A DNA stretch of 64,000 nt, from positions 1 to 64,000 of the forward strand of contig CBDFFJ010000007.1 of NCBI GenBank assembly GCA_965246765.1. Reading direction: 5' to 3'. Below the pieces are notes generated by a model that was given only the letters and a program-made list of their open reading frames with translations, had not been told where the DNA came from and searched no databases. This document shows, piece after piece, positions 33,642-44,500 of this stretch. The translations under genes and the position numbers were made by a program. Each line of letters begins with the position of its first letter. Within the stretch, counting starts at the first letter, position 1. This DNA is from UBA1952 sp965246765 (lineage in GTDB: Bacteria > Bacteroidota > Bacteroidia > Chitinophagales > Chitinophagaceae).

Positions 33642-34094
33642 ATGCCCGCTCAGGTTATGGTATCTGTAGCCGACATACTTCAGCACATTGCCCAGGAATT
33701 CGGCGACTATCCTGCGCCACAAAAATCCGGGATAAAGGGCAGGCCGGCGGCCGATGCCTGCCATATGCGTATCTCCGTTGCCACCGATCTGGAAGACTCC
33801 GAGCTGCGCCACCTGAAGGCCTATGGCATGGGCTGCACGCTGTACTTCCGCATCCGCGACCGCCAGCAGGGCCAAAGGCTGGCCAGCGACCTTTACGACA
33901 TCTTTCAGCATGTGGAACCCGATGCCAGTCTGTATTCAGAATTGATGAGTCCGGAGCCATTGTACCTTTTCATTCATATCCGCGGCAATAGCCCGAAAGC
34001 CTTATGCGCTGCGCGTTCCGACAGACGCATCTTGCCCCGGCGGGCTGCGGCGCGCGGCTTGCCACCTACCCCTTACCTAAAAAACATAGCATGA
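33642..34094 (+). CDS. Unknown protein coupled to ligD
   Basis: This open frame of about 150 residues (from ATG 33642; ATG 33657 and upstream GTG/ATG codons to 33438 are also in frame) ends in an ATGA overlap with the ligD start. The TGA is at 34092-34094 and the ligD ATG at 34091. A central block, RISVATDLEDSELRHLKAYG...LYFRIRDRQQGQRLASDLYDIFQHVEPDASLY, looks like a folded alpha/beta domain; the last 35 residues are Arg-rich. I recognise no family. The four-base overlap suggests translational coupling, so a link to DNA end repair is possible. It could still be a chance open frame. Confidence 0.5.
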   Translation: MPAQVMVSVADILQHIAQEFGDYPAPQKSGIKGRPAADACHMRISVATDLEDSELRHLKAYGMGCTLYFRIRDRQQGQRLASDLYDIFQHVEPDASLYSELMSPEPLYLFIHIRGNSPKALCAARSDRRILPRRAAARGLPPTPYLKNIA

Positions 34095-36790
34095 GCCTGG
34101 CCAGATACAGGGACAAACGTTCCTTCAGCAAAACGCCTGAACCTACCGGTGGCAAGCCGGCGGACGATGCGCTGCGATTTGTAGTGCAGAAACATGCGGC
34201 GAGCCATCTTCACTACGATTTCCGGCTGGAGATGCGCGGGGTGCTCAAAAGCTGGGCCGTGCCCAAAGGCCCAAGCCTGGACCCCGAGCTGAAGCGCCTG
34301 GCTATGATGGTTGAGGATCACCCTTACGACTACCGCGATTTTGAGGGCATCATTCCCGCGGGAGAATATGGCGGCGGGACGGTGATTGTATGGGATGAAG
34401 GCAGCTATGAGCCCGCCGGCGCTGAAGGAACGGACAAGAAAGAGCAGGAGCGGCAGCTCATGCATGGCCTCAAAAGCGGAAAGCTGAAGATCATCCTGAA
34501 GGGCAAAAAGCTCAAAGGAGAATTTGCGCTCGTGAAGTCGCATGGCCGCGGAGAGGCCGCATGGCTGCTGATGAAGGTGAAGGATAAGTTTGCTACAACA
34601 GATGACATCACGCTGAAAGAGCGCTCTGTCATCAGCCGGCAGACCCTGGAGCAGGTTGCAGCAAGCTCTGAAAATATTTATGGCCGGCAGCCGAAGCCCG
34701 GCCCGAAAAAAACTGGTGCTAAAAACACGAAAGCAGCGAAGCCGGCATCGCCTAAAAAGGCAGCGCGCAGGAAGGCCACCCCTGCGGCGGTCTCCGCCAT
34801 TATTAAAAAGGCCGCCGAGGCGCCTTTTCCGCAGAGCGCCAACCCGATGCTGGCAACGCTGGCAAAGGGCTTAGCGACGGACGCGACGGGCTGGGTTTAC
34901 GAAGTAAAATGGGACGGCTATCGCGCGCTTGCCCTGATGAACGGCGGGCAGCCACACCTTCAGTCGCGCAACAATAAGTCCTTCAACAAAAAGTTCTATC
35001 CGGTTTACGAAGCCATCAGTAACTGGGGCATCAACGCCGTTGTTGACGGTGAGATCGTTGTTCTGACCGAAGATGGGCGCTCCGATTTTTCAGCCTTGCA
35101 AAACTGGCGCAGCGAGGCTGATGGCGAGCTGATCTTTTACGTATTTGATCTGCTATGGATGGACGGTAAAGATCTGTGCCCGCTTCCGCTGAATGAGCGT
35201 CAGAAAGTGTTGCGCAGCCTGCTTCCGAAAGAGGGTTCCCTGATTCGGTTCAGCGAGAATTTCAAGGCGAGCGGAGAAGATTTCCTGGAAGTTGCAAAGA
35301 AGTTTAAGCTGGAGGGCATCATGGCTAAGAAAGCAGACAGCCCCTACGTCCCCGGTGCTCGCAGCGCGGCCTGGCAAAAGATTAAGCTCAGCCGGAGGCA
35401 GGAAGTTGTCATCGGCGGCTTCACCAAAAACAAAGACACGAAGAAGGCTTTCAGTTCCCTGCTGGTTGGCGTATTTGAGGGAGGCGAACTTCGCTACACC
35501 GGCAAAGTGGGCACCGGCTTCACCGATAAGATGCAGCGTGAAATGATGGCGCAGTTTCGCCCGCTGATCACCAAAAAAACGTCTTTCAGCACCGAGCCGG
35601 ACGTCAATAAGCCTTCCCGCTTCCGCCCCGTTTCGCCGGATGCAAAGCCGGTCTGGCTGAAGCCCGAGCTGGTATGCAGCGTAAGCTTTACAGAGATGAC
35701 GGCGGATGGCGTGATGCGGCACCCTGCCTTTGGCGGATTGTGTGATAAGAAAGCATCTGAAGTCGCGCGAGCCGGGAAGGAAAAAGTCACAGCCAGCAAG
35801 CAGGAACAGACAAAGCTGGCAAAGGAGAAGGTGATTGTTCCGCCGGGAAAAAAGGAGCGCGCCAGCCTCTTGAATCCCAATGAGGAAACCCAGACGCGGC
35901 TGATCTACGGACACGAGCTGAAATTCGGCAGCCTGAGTAAGCTGTACTGGCCCGATGACGGCATCAGCAAGCGCGATATGCTCAATTATTATTACCAGAT
36001 TGCTCCCTACATGCTTCCCTATCTGAAGGGGCGGCCAATGTCGCTCAACCGGCACCCGAATGGGATAGAGGGGCCCGCCTTTTATCAGAAAGACATTACC
36101 GGCAAAGCTCCCGATTGGCTGGAAACCCTGCCTTACAAAAGCAGCGACGATCCGAAGCAGAAAGCCTTTCTGGTATGCACCGATGAGGCGAGCCTGCTTT
36201 ACATGGCCGCCATCGGCTGCATAGAAATGAACCCCTGGAGCAGCACTGTGGCGAAGCCCGATAATCCCGACTGGTGCGTGATAGACCTTGATCCGGCCAA
36301 AAACTCCTTTGAGCAGGTAATAGAAGCAGCACGGGTGACTAAAGACATTCTTGATGCCTTAGGCGCCCCGTCTTACTGCAAGACATCGGGCTCTACCGGT
36401 CTGCATATCTACATACCGCTGGCGGCTAAGTACAGCTTTGAGCAAAGCAAGGAATTCGCGCGCATCATAGCTACGCTGGTGCAGCGGCAGCTGCCAAAAT
36501 TTACCAGCATTGAGCGGATGGTTAGCCGGCGGCGGGGTAAAATGTATATTGACTTTCTTCAAAACCGCCCGCAGGCAACGCTTGCCGCGCCTTATAGCCT
36601 GCGGCCAAAACCCGGCGCTACGGTCAGCATGCCGCTCCATTGGGAGGAAGTAAAAAAAGGATTGCAGATGAAAGATTTCACCATCCGCAATGCCGTTGAG
36701 CGGGCGCGGAGCGTAGGTGACATTTTCAAGCCGGTACTGGGAAAAGGTATTAGTCTGGCTCAGGTCATTAAAAAAATAGACCTCCTGTAG
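34091..36790 (+). CDS. ligD: DNA ligase D (NHEJ), phosphoesterase-ligase-polymerase
   Basis: This 899-residue three-domain enzyme processes and seals double-strand breaks in bacterial end joining. Order: 3'-phosphoesterase (about 20-165) with HLHYDFRLE and VEDHPYDY histidines; a basic linker (200-240, KPGPKK, SPKKAARRK); the ATP-dependent ligase with nucleotidyl Lys in EVKWDGYR (K273); and the archaeo-eukaryotic-primase-type polymerase at the C terminus with metal-binding DLD (D732, D734, in VIDLDPAK). This order matches Pseudomonas-type rather than mycobacterial LigD. The usual partner Ku is not in the window. The ATG at 34091 overlaps the previous gene by four bases. Array 3 begins at its stop codon. 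Confidence 0.95.
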   Translation: MSLARYRDKRSFSKTPEPTGGKPADDALRFVVQKHAASHLHYDFRLEMRGVLKSWAVPKGPSLDPELKRLAMMVEDHPYDYRDFEGIIPAGEYGGGTVIVWDEGSYEPAGAEGTDKKEQERQLMHGLKSGKLKIILKGKKLKGEFALVKSHGRGEAAWLLMKVKDKFATTDDITLKERSVISRQTLEQVAASSENIYGRQPKPGPKKTGAKNTKAAKPASPKKAARRKATPAAVSAIIKKAAEAPFPQSANPMLATLAKGLATDATGWVYEVKWDGYRALALMNGGQPHLQSRNNKSFNKKFYPVYEAISNWGINAVVDGEIVVLTEDGRSDFSALQNWRSEADGELIFYVFDLLWMDGKDLCPLPLNERQKVLRSLLPKEGSLIRFSENFKASGEDFLEVAKKFKLEGIMAKKADSPYVPGARSAAWQKIKLSRRQEVVIGGFTKNKDTKKAFSSLLVGVFEGGELRYTGKVGTGFTDKMQREMMAQFRPLITKKTSFSTEPDVNKPSRFRPVSPDAKPVWLKPELVCSVSFTEMTADGVMRHPAFGGLCDKKASEVARAGKEKVTASKQEQTKLAKEKVIVPPGKKERASLLNPNEETQTRLIYGHELKFGSLSKLYWPDDGISKRDMLNYYYQIAPYMLPYLKGRPMSLNRHPNGIEGPAFYQKDITGKAPDWLETLPYKSSDDPKQKAFLVCTDEASLLYMAAIGCIEMNPWSSTVAKPDNPDWCVIDLDPAKNSFEQVIEAARVTKDILDALGAPSYCKTSGSTGLHIYIPLAAKYSFEQSKEFARIIATLVQRQLPKFTSIERMVSRRRGKMYIDFLQNRPQATLAAPYSLRPKPGATVSMPLHWEEVKKGLQMKDFTIRNAVERARSVGDIFKPVLGKGISLAQVIKKIDLL

Positions 36791-37018
36791 TGCTATCCTG
36801 AAAACCCGGAAGCCTTCTCTTGAGGCCCAGAGTCCATCTCTTCCCGCCCAGGTGGCAGCTATAGACGTCCAGACCCCATCTCTTCCTGACTAGATGACAG
36901 CTTGAATGGTCCAGATAGCATCTCATGAAGCCGAGGAGACTTCTCTTGTCGTCCAAAATGCGTCTCCTGTTAGCCAGAGGGAATCTGTTGCTATCCAAAC
37001 AGAAAGGATGGCAATCAG
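36788..37018. repeat. Array 3: eleven 21-bp tandem units starting at the ligD stop
   Basis: Units of 21 bp start at 36788 (sharing the ligD TAG), 36809, 36830, 36851, 36872, 36893, 36914, 36935, 36956, 36977 and 36998. The nine from 36809 to 36997 are best kept, with approximate unit GANNNCATCTCTTGNNGTCCA. The most stable positions are the central CTC/TC and the 3' end CCA. Dyad symmetry is much weaker than in arrays 1 and 2. It fills most of the 306-nt gap between convergent genes; 37019-37096 holds nothing I recognise. Confidence 0.9.
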
Positions 37019-37096
37019 GCTGCATATAAATCCGGCTGCAGGCAGTTAATGAAACGCCTGTAGCTGGTTGTAAAAATCCGGGGCGGCTGGCCTGGC

Positions 37097-37309
37097 TCAG
37101 CTTTCCATACCTTTCATTGCCTGCTCAAAGGCCTTGCTGATTGCCGCTTCTACTTCGGCCTCCAGCATGGTATTAAGCTTATCGTGAAAAGGCTGGCAGC
37201 AGGCTGCGATGCTCATGCCCTCGGGCAGCACATTGAGCGTCGGGTGTTGTCCGTGCTCCGGACAGGTTTGCTCCTCCAGTTTTGCTTTGATTACCTGTAT
37301 ATCTATCAT
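37097..37309 (-). CDS. Small conserved-type protein, Cys/His containing
   Basis: This 70-residue acidic protein (starts MIDIQVIKAKLEEQ) has Cys and His spaced as CPEHGQHP and ACCQPFHDKL, followed by a helical EVEAAISKAFEQAMKG tail. The pattern could bind a metal or form disulfides, but there is no signal peptide. I do not recognise a named family; the composition and clean start make it a likely real gene. It is convergent with ligD across array 3. Confidence 0.68.
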   Translation of the reverse strand: MIDIQVIKAKLEEQTCPEHGQHPTLNVLPEGMSIAACCQPFHDKLNTMLEAEVEAAISKAFEQAMKGMES

Positions 37310-37434
37310 ATGGCGGTGAAGCTACTCATTTATGGCATTGTCTGGCGGCGGTGAAGTATTTCCGGAAGACCTGTTTGTTGCGCAGGCCTGTTAAGATGAT
37401 GGCGCGGGCGGCTGTCACGGGATAATTACACCCC

Positions 37435-37442
37435 TACATTTG
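37435..37442 (+). promoter_or_regulatory. -7 box TACATTTG for the secreted protein at 37457
   Basis: Exact TAnnTTTG match, 14 nt before the ATG at 37457. Confidence 0.65.
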
Positions 37443-37456
37443 CGTCCCACCCCGTG

Positions 37457-38227
37457 ATGACGCAGATGAAGTCCTTTTGCCTCTTTTTTTACCTCGCTCT
37501 TTTTGCCGCAACCCGGGCATTCGCCCAACCAGCCCTGCCGGATATGGTGGGCGTTACCCAAAAGGGTTTAAACATTCTCAGCTGGACCTCTCAGTACGAG
37601 AAGCTGAAAACAATCGCAGTTCAGCGCAGTTCCGACTCATTCTTCAATTACACTACCATCGGTTATGTCAAGGATCTGAAGAAAGGCCCGCAGGCGTTTA
37701 TAGACGGGCATCCGCTGCCGGGCAAGAACTGGTACCGGCTGCAGATTGTGTTCGGCTCCGACCTCAATTGGTATTCCAACCGCATAAAGCTGTTTGTGGA
37801 TAGTGCTCAGCTGCTGCTTCAGCGTGTGATGCCGCCAAACGATTCCCTGCAGAAGCTGGCGGCTCGCGTGCGATTTACGGATACCGCCGGGCTGTCCGTG
37901 CTTCATCCGACCGATGCACCAAAGCCGGTATTGAGTGTAACGTTGCCCGATGCGAGCGGCGCGGACGCTTATGCTTACATCAAGAGCCAGTACGTGTTTA
38001 CCAATCCTTTTACCGGCCATGTGAATGTGGAGATAAAGGACGCGAGGCAATATCGCTATAGTCTTCAGTTTTTTGACCAGAAGGATATGCCGGTGCTGGA
38101 GGTGCCTCGTCTCAGCGAGCCTGCCATCATCATTGACAAACGCAATTTTCAGCGCAAAGGCATTTACCGCTTTGATCTTTTAAGAGATAAGGAAAAGCTG
38201 GAGTCGGGCTACATTACCATTTACTGA
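37457..38227 (+). CDS. Exported protein of unknown function
   Basis: This 256-residue protein has a signal peptide (FYLALFAATRAFAQ, cleavage about residue 23) and then a fibronectin-type-III-like strand pattern: ILSWTSQYEKLKTIAVQRSSDS, TTIGYVKDLKKGPQAFIDG, NWYRLQIVF. The C-terminal half has a second sandwich (YVFTNPFTGHVNVEIKD, RKGIYRFDLLRDKEKLESGYI) that resembles T9SS-type strand endings but lacks the full sorting motif. Similar proteins are common in Chitinophagaceae and have no known role. ATG 37457 was preferred over the GTG one codon earlier. A terminator follows. Confidence 0.78.
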   Translation: MTQMKSFCLFFYLALFAATRAFAQPALPDMVGVTQKGLNILSWTSQYEKLKTIAVQRSSDSFFNYTTIGYVKDLKKGPQAFIDGHPLPGKNWYRLQIVFGSDLNWYSNRIKLFVDSAQLLLQRVMPPNDSLQKLAARVRFTDTAGLSVLHPTDAPKPVLSVTLPDASGADAYAYIKSQYVFTNPFTGHVNVEIKDARQYRYSLQFFDQKDMPVLEVPRLSEPAIIIDKRNFQRKGIYRFDLLRDKEKLESGYITIY

Positions 38228-38248
38228 CAGCGCATTCGCGATTGCATA

Positions 38249-38288
38249 AAAAAGCGGGAAGAGCATTACGATTGCGCTCCCCGCTTTT
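38249..38288 (+). terminator. Terminator after the exported protein
   Basis: AAAAGCGGG near 38251-38259 pairs with CCCGCTTTT near 38280-38288, with an inner GC stem and long loop. Confidence 0.65.
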
Positions 38289-38367
38289 GCCTTTAGGGCA
38301 TGGAGCCAGGGGTGTACGGAAGATCATTTTCAGCTTAAAGCTTCGTGGAATTAAGGGCTCGCAGCGG

Positions 38368-38448
38368 CTTTTGTCATCCCGGAACGGGAACTTTCTATAC
38401 TTGGCTGAGGATGTATTATGATAAGTTCCCGTTCCGGGATGACAAAAG
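38368..38448. repeat. 26-bp perfect inverted repeat with 29-nt loop
   Basis: Arms 38368-38393 and 38423-38448 are perfect reverse complements (CTTTTGTCATCCCGGAACGG...). The loop is unpaired and AT-richer. No open frame or T-run accompanies it. It lies between the exported protein and the end of the giant adhesin gene and looks like a non-coding dispersed repeat or MITE-like relic; this needs a genome search. Confidence 0.88.
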
Positions 38449-38513
38449 ATTGGGAAAGGAAAGACTCATTTCCATTGAAAATCGTCTTCCGTACACCACT
38501 GGCATGGAAGCCG

Positions 38514-41500
38514 CTACCTGCTCATCACCAGCGGCAGCGCGGCTCTCATCCCGTCTTCAGAAGATATTCTGACCAGATAAAGCCCGTTGGCTACCGCATC
38601 GCCCAGCCATACATCGTGGCTCCACTTATCGCGGTCAGGCTTCAGCTCAGTATGATACACCACCTGCCCAACCGCATTAAGCACATCTACTGCAGTGCGC
38701 TTGCCGGTATGAACCGGCAGCCACGAAGCCGTTATCGTGAATCTGCCGTTTGTCGGATTGGGATAAAGCGTGACGCTTCCTTCCCACGCGCCGGCGCCCC
38801 TGACGGAAGTCGGCATATCCATCGTAATGACGTTGGAAGTCACGACGGAAGGCTGCGCGCACAGGTCGTAGCTCTGCATCCGCAGCGCAATCCGGTCTCC
38901 GCCCTGCAGGCTGCTCGTGGTGTATGAATTGTTAGTCTCGCCGGGAATGACCTTGCCGTTCTTCAGCCACTGATAGCCCGGAGTTTGTCCCCCACCCGTC
39001 TGCGACGAAGTGAATGTTACCAGCGTGCCGGCTGCTATTGGCCCGGATGGATTGGCAGTAATGACGACAGTTGGATTTACCACCGGATTGACCTTAAGGC
39101 CCACCTTGTTGGACAGGACCGTTTTCACCGCCGGGCATTGCTCCGACGAGGCAAGCAGCACCTGTATCGTGTCGCCGTTAGACAGCGCGGACGTAGTATA
39201 GCTGGCTGTGGTTACGCCGAGGGAGACGCCGTTTTTATACCATTGATAAGCGGGATTGTTGCCGCCGCCCACAATGTTGGTGGTAAAGGTGAGCGTCGCG
39301 CCCGCGCAAAGCGTTGTGGGCGGAACGGTGTTGATGTTGACGCCCGGCACTATCTGCGGACTAACGGTCATCTTGATAGAGTCGCTCACCTGGGTCGCGG
39401 TAACGCATGGCAGCGACGAGGTCATTGTAACCGTCACTTTATCGCCATTGGCAAGCGAGTAATCCGTATAGCTGTTCCCTGATGAGCCAACCTGGGTACC
39501 GTTCTTACGGAATATGAATACCGGCGTGCTGCCGCCATTGGTAGGCGTTGCGGTAAAGGTGACCGCCACGCCTGAGCAGATCGTGTCTGAAGGAGATGAG
39601 CGCGTAAGCTTGACGCCCGTCGTGGCAACCGGCACAGTAACCACAGCAAGGGTCTGGGCAGGCCCGTTGCCGCAGGCATTAGTAGCAGCTACGCTGATGC
39701 TGCCTCCCGAGGCGCCTACCAGTACATTGATGGCATTGGAGGTGCTGGCCCCGGCCCAGGATGCCGGGTAAATCCAGGAATAAGAGGTAGCGCCGGTCAC
39801 GGCAGGAATGCTGTAAAGTTCCGTGCTACCGATGCATGGTGCTGACTTACCGCTGATAGCCGCGGGCTGTGCAGGCAGTTGCGTCACCGTGACCGGAAGG
39901 CTGCGGGCCGGACCGGTACCGCACATATTTACCGCTGCGACGCTTACGTTGCCGCTGGCCGTGCCAACAGTCAGGCTGATGCCGGCTGCTGTTGACCCGC
40001 CCGCCCATGCAGGAGTGCCTCCGGCAGGATAGCTCCACGCATAGGAGCTGGCACCTGTAACGGGCGTAATGCTGTACGGCTGAACTGAGTTAACGCACGG
40101 CGTAGCTAACCCGCCAATCGTCCCCGGCTGGGCAGGAAGAGAGATGGCTGTAACCGCGAGCGTCTGTGGGGTTGATGTGCCGCAGACATTGGTAGCGGTA
40201 ACAGTCACATTCCCGCTGTTTGCCGAAGCGGTAGCAAAAATGCTGATGCTGGTAGCCCCGCCTCCGCTCCAGCCCGCTGGTACTGACCATGTGTACGAGG
40301 TGGTGTTGGGCACCGCAGAAATGAAATAGGTGGCGCTGTTGCCGCTGCAGATGCTGGCAGGGCCGGAAATGGATCCCGGCTGCGCCGGAATATTATTAAC
40401 GGCGAGCGTGAGGCTGGCCGGAGTGCTGTTGCCGCAGCCATTGACGGCGACAACCGTAAGCGCTCCGGAAACGGTGCCTGTAGTAAGTCCGATAGATGTG
40501 CCGGAGCTTCCCGCAGTACTCCATCCATTTCCTGCAGGAGTAGTCCAGACATAAGATGAGGCGGTAGCGACAGAACCGATAGCGTAAGTATAAGACTGGC
40601 CGGAGCAAGGCGCTGCGTTTCCGGAAATAGCGCCCGGCGCTGCGGGCACTGTGTTCATTACTACTGTGGTAGTGGCTGCCGGCGATACGCAGCCCGCTAC
40701 GGTTTGCGTTACGCTGTAGGTACCGGCGTTCGCTGCCTGAAGGTTTGCGAGAGTCGGCGTCGCTGATGCGCTGGCAAAGCTGGCCGGGCCCGCCCAGCTA
40801 AAGCTGGCTCCGGCGGCACCTGCAACACTCAGATTAAGCGTGCCGCCCTGGCACACGGGGCTGTTTGATGAAGCTGCAGGCGCCGCCGGCGTGGCGGGGT
40901 CTGTCAGCGTAAATGGACCGACTGCCGACGAGCTGCAATTATTCAGCGACACGGTTATGCTGCTGTAAACGCCGGCATTCAGTCCAGAGATTGTGAGCAC
41001 ACCACCCGCGGAAGAGCTGATGCCTGCCGACTGCGCGCTGCCATTCCGCAGGTAGCTTACCGTATAGATAGTGCTGGCATTAAGGCCATTGAGTGTAATA
41101 CTGCCGCTCGCTCCGCCGCAGTTAAGCGGGTTAACGGATGTGGCAGCGCCGATCACGGGTATTGCATTCACTGTCGCCGAAAGTGAAGCTGGCGTAGAAA
41201 TGCAGCCGGATGTAAGGCTTGTAAGCGTGAGTGTGTAGGTGCCGGACGCCGCCGCCGTAGCGGAGGCTATTGACGGGCTTTGCTGGGACGAGAAGAATCC
41301 ATTCGGGCCATTCCAGCTGAAAATGACGCCGCTTGTTGACGGGCCTGTCAGTGAAAGCGTGCTGCCGGCGCAGATGGCGGAGTTGGAGCTGATGACCGGT
41401 GTGGCGGGCGCAGCAGGATCGCTGAGGGTAACATTACCCGTGGTTGCAGACGGACAAGACCCGAGCGTTACGACGAAGCCGGTGTAGCTTCCGGCAGAAA

Positions 41501-44500
41501 GTCCGTTGATAGCCACGATACCGCCTGCGTTGGCTGTGAGCGTCTGAGCGGCCAGCGCGGTTCCGTTCCTGAAAAAGTTAACCGTATAAACGGAAGAAGC
41601 AGTAAGACCACTGATGGCAATGCTGCCGTTGGAGCCGCCGCAGGTAGCCGGATTGGTGCCGGTCACGGAAGCAATCACCGGAGTCGGGTTTACGATGGCT
41701 GTTGTGGAGCCTGGGTTGGAAGTACAGCCTGCCACCGTTACCGTCACCTGATAGACACCCGCTGCCGCAGTTTGCGCCCCGGTTATAAAAGGATTCTGTG
41801 CGGCAGACGTGAAGCCATTCGGGCCGGTCCAGTTGTAAGAAGCGCCTGTAATAGTGTTGGAGGTGAGTCCAAGTGTGCTGCCGGCGCATATCGGGCCGCT
41901 ATTCCCGGCCGTTGGCCCCGCAGGCGTAGATGGCGGACTGAGCAGGATAGGACCGGCAATGACGTTTGAGGCGCAGGGAGCGGCCGTGCTGACGCTGATG
42001 TTTGTGTAGGATCCGTTCGGGAGCCCGCTCAGGGTCACCGCACCGCCTACTGCCGTTTGCATTACCGGCGATTGCGCCACGCCATTTTGGGTGTAGTAAA
42101 TGGTGTAGCTTGTACCATTCACCAGACCTGTAAGCGTAATACTTCCGTTAGTCCCGCCGCAGGTAGTAGGGTTTGTGGACGTGCTGCCGCTGATAGCCGG
42201 GGTCGGGTTTACCGAAATCGTGATAATGTTGCTGAAGGCGGTGTCCGCGGTACGGCAGGGCGCATTGGATATGATCCGCACCTGCACGGTGCTGCCATTA
42301 GCAAGTGTAGCATCGGAATAGGTCGCAGACGAGACGCCCACAGCTACACCATTGCGCAGCCATTGATACTGCGCCCCGCTGCCGCCGGCTACCGGCGTAG
42401 CCGTAAACACCACATTGGTGCCGGAGCACACCGGGCCCGACGGGTTTGCCACTATTGTTACCGAAGGCGTGACTGTTGTCACAACGGTGACGTTTACCAC
42501 TGCTGACATCAGGAAGCAGCCGCTTGCGTTTCCTACGCGAACAGTGTAAGTACCAGAAGCCGCCGGAGTATAGGTACGGCCGTTAGCGCCGCCAATGAGC
42601 ACGCCGCCGTTATACCACTGCCAGCTGTAACCCAGCGCGGAGTCGGCCACGAGCGTTAGCGGCGCACCTGTGCAGGAAATAAGCGTTCCGTTTGGCGTAA
42701 CGCCTGCGGTCGGGAGGGGATTCACATCCACCGTTACGCGGGCGATATTGCTGCAGCCACTGGCCGTATGAGTTGTGGTCAACGTGTATTGGGTGGTGCC
42801 CGCCGGCGATGCTTTTACCGTAGCGCCGCTTACTGCGCTGAGTCCGGTAGCGGGGCTCCAGTTGTAAGTAACAGGTCCGCTTGCAGCATTATTGATAGGC
42901 GCGGTAGAAGGGATCTGGCGTGTATAGGCGCTGCCCGTGAGCGTACCATATTGCGCGCCCGGCGCCGCATCATAAATCTTGTTGCCGTTATTCTCATCAA
43001 ACCGGTAGTAGCTGAGCAGGCCGGCAGCCGACGCCGGGATCAATCCCTTCATCATACCGCCAATGTCAGCCTGCGACTTTGCCACGCTCCAGACCGACAC
43101 CTCATCCAGCCGGCCATTAAACACATTGCGGCCGCCGCAGCCTGGGTCCTGACCGAGGTACAGCGCTTCCGTGGAAGTGTAGGGCGTTGCGCCAAATGCG
43201 CTTGTCTCACCCGCTAATGAGCCATTCACATACATACGCAGCTTTGCGCCGTCGCAGGTGACGGAGACGTAGCTCCACAGATTGAGTGCAACATTGGCCG
43301 ATGATGCGACGGGCGCGTAATAGAGCGAGCCGCCGGAGTTGAAGATGAATGAGAAAAACCACTTGCCGGGGTTCGGTTGGATCGTACCGTCCAGGCCGCC
43401 AATGCCGAGCGTCCACTGGCTAAATGTGGAACATCCAAGGCCTTTGAAGAGTATATTCTGCTGTGCATTGCTGCGCGGATATATCCAGGCAGATACGGTG
43501 TATGCGGTTGCGCCACCAAGGTTGTTTCCCGTTCCGGCCGGGATAGTCGCGTAGTTATTGTTAGAGCCGTCAAAATCTAAAGCATTGCCGGTCACCGCAG
43601 CCGAAGCGGCTGTAATACTCACGGAATCGCCGACGCAGATCTTCGGAGAAGAAGTGTCAACCGTAGAGAGTGGTAACGGACTGATGCTGTAAGAAGCGGT
43701 GGTGGCAGGGCATCCGTTTGCCGGCGTAATAGTTGCGGTATAAGAACCCGGCGAAACGGCGGTAATGGTGTTGATAACAGAGGGCGAGAAACGCTGCACA
43801 CGATGGTTGCTGCCATCCGCAACATAAATATTGCCCGACGAATCCACATCTATGTCCAGTGGAAAATTGAGCTGATTAGCTCCGGAGCCGGCGCCGTTGC
43901 CGGCTGCGACGGTAGTGCCGGCCTGCGCGCCGGATTGCCATACGACAATTCTGTTGTTGCCGCCGTCATTGATGTACAGATTGCCTGCCGCGTCGCTCGC
44001 TACGCCTCTTGGGCCGTTAAGCTGGTTGCCGTTACTCCCCTGGCCATTGCCGCCCGCCACTACCACCCCGGCCGTGGCGCTTGGCGCCCACATCACAATG
44101 CGATGGTTGAACTCGTCTGTGATGTAAAGATTACGTGTGCTCTTGTCTAAGAACAGGTAAGATGGAAAGTTGAGCTGGTTGAGGGCTGAACCGGCAGTAC
44201 CTGTGCCTGCCACCACCATGCCTGTAGCGGCACCCGGCGCCCATCTCATCACCCGGTGATTGTTGAAATCGGTCACGTAGATATTGCCGGAATCATCCAC
44301 AACCAGAGAAGCGGGGTAATTAAATTGATTGAGGCCTGTGCCGGAGCCGTTGCCCCCGGCTACCGTGACGGCGGTATTTGCGCCCGGCGCCCAGCGCTGC
44401 ACGCGGTAGTTGAAGCGATCCGCTATATAGATATAGCCATAGTCGTCCACATAAACATCCCCTGTTGAATTGAGCTGATGCGGAGCCGCGCCCGCCGTGC

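Noticed and set aside
2683..37018. CRISPR arrays
   Set aside because: The 21-bp units are contiguous, degenerate and have no unique spacers; no cas genes are present.
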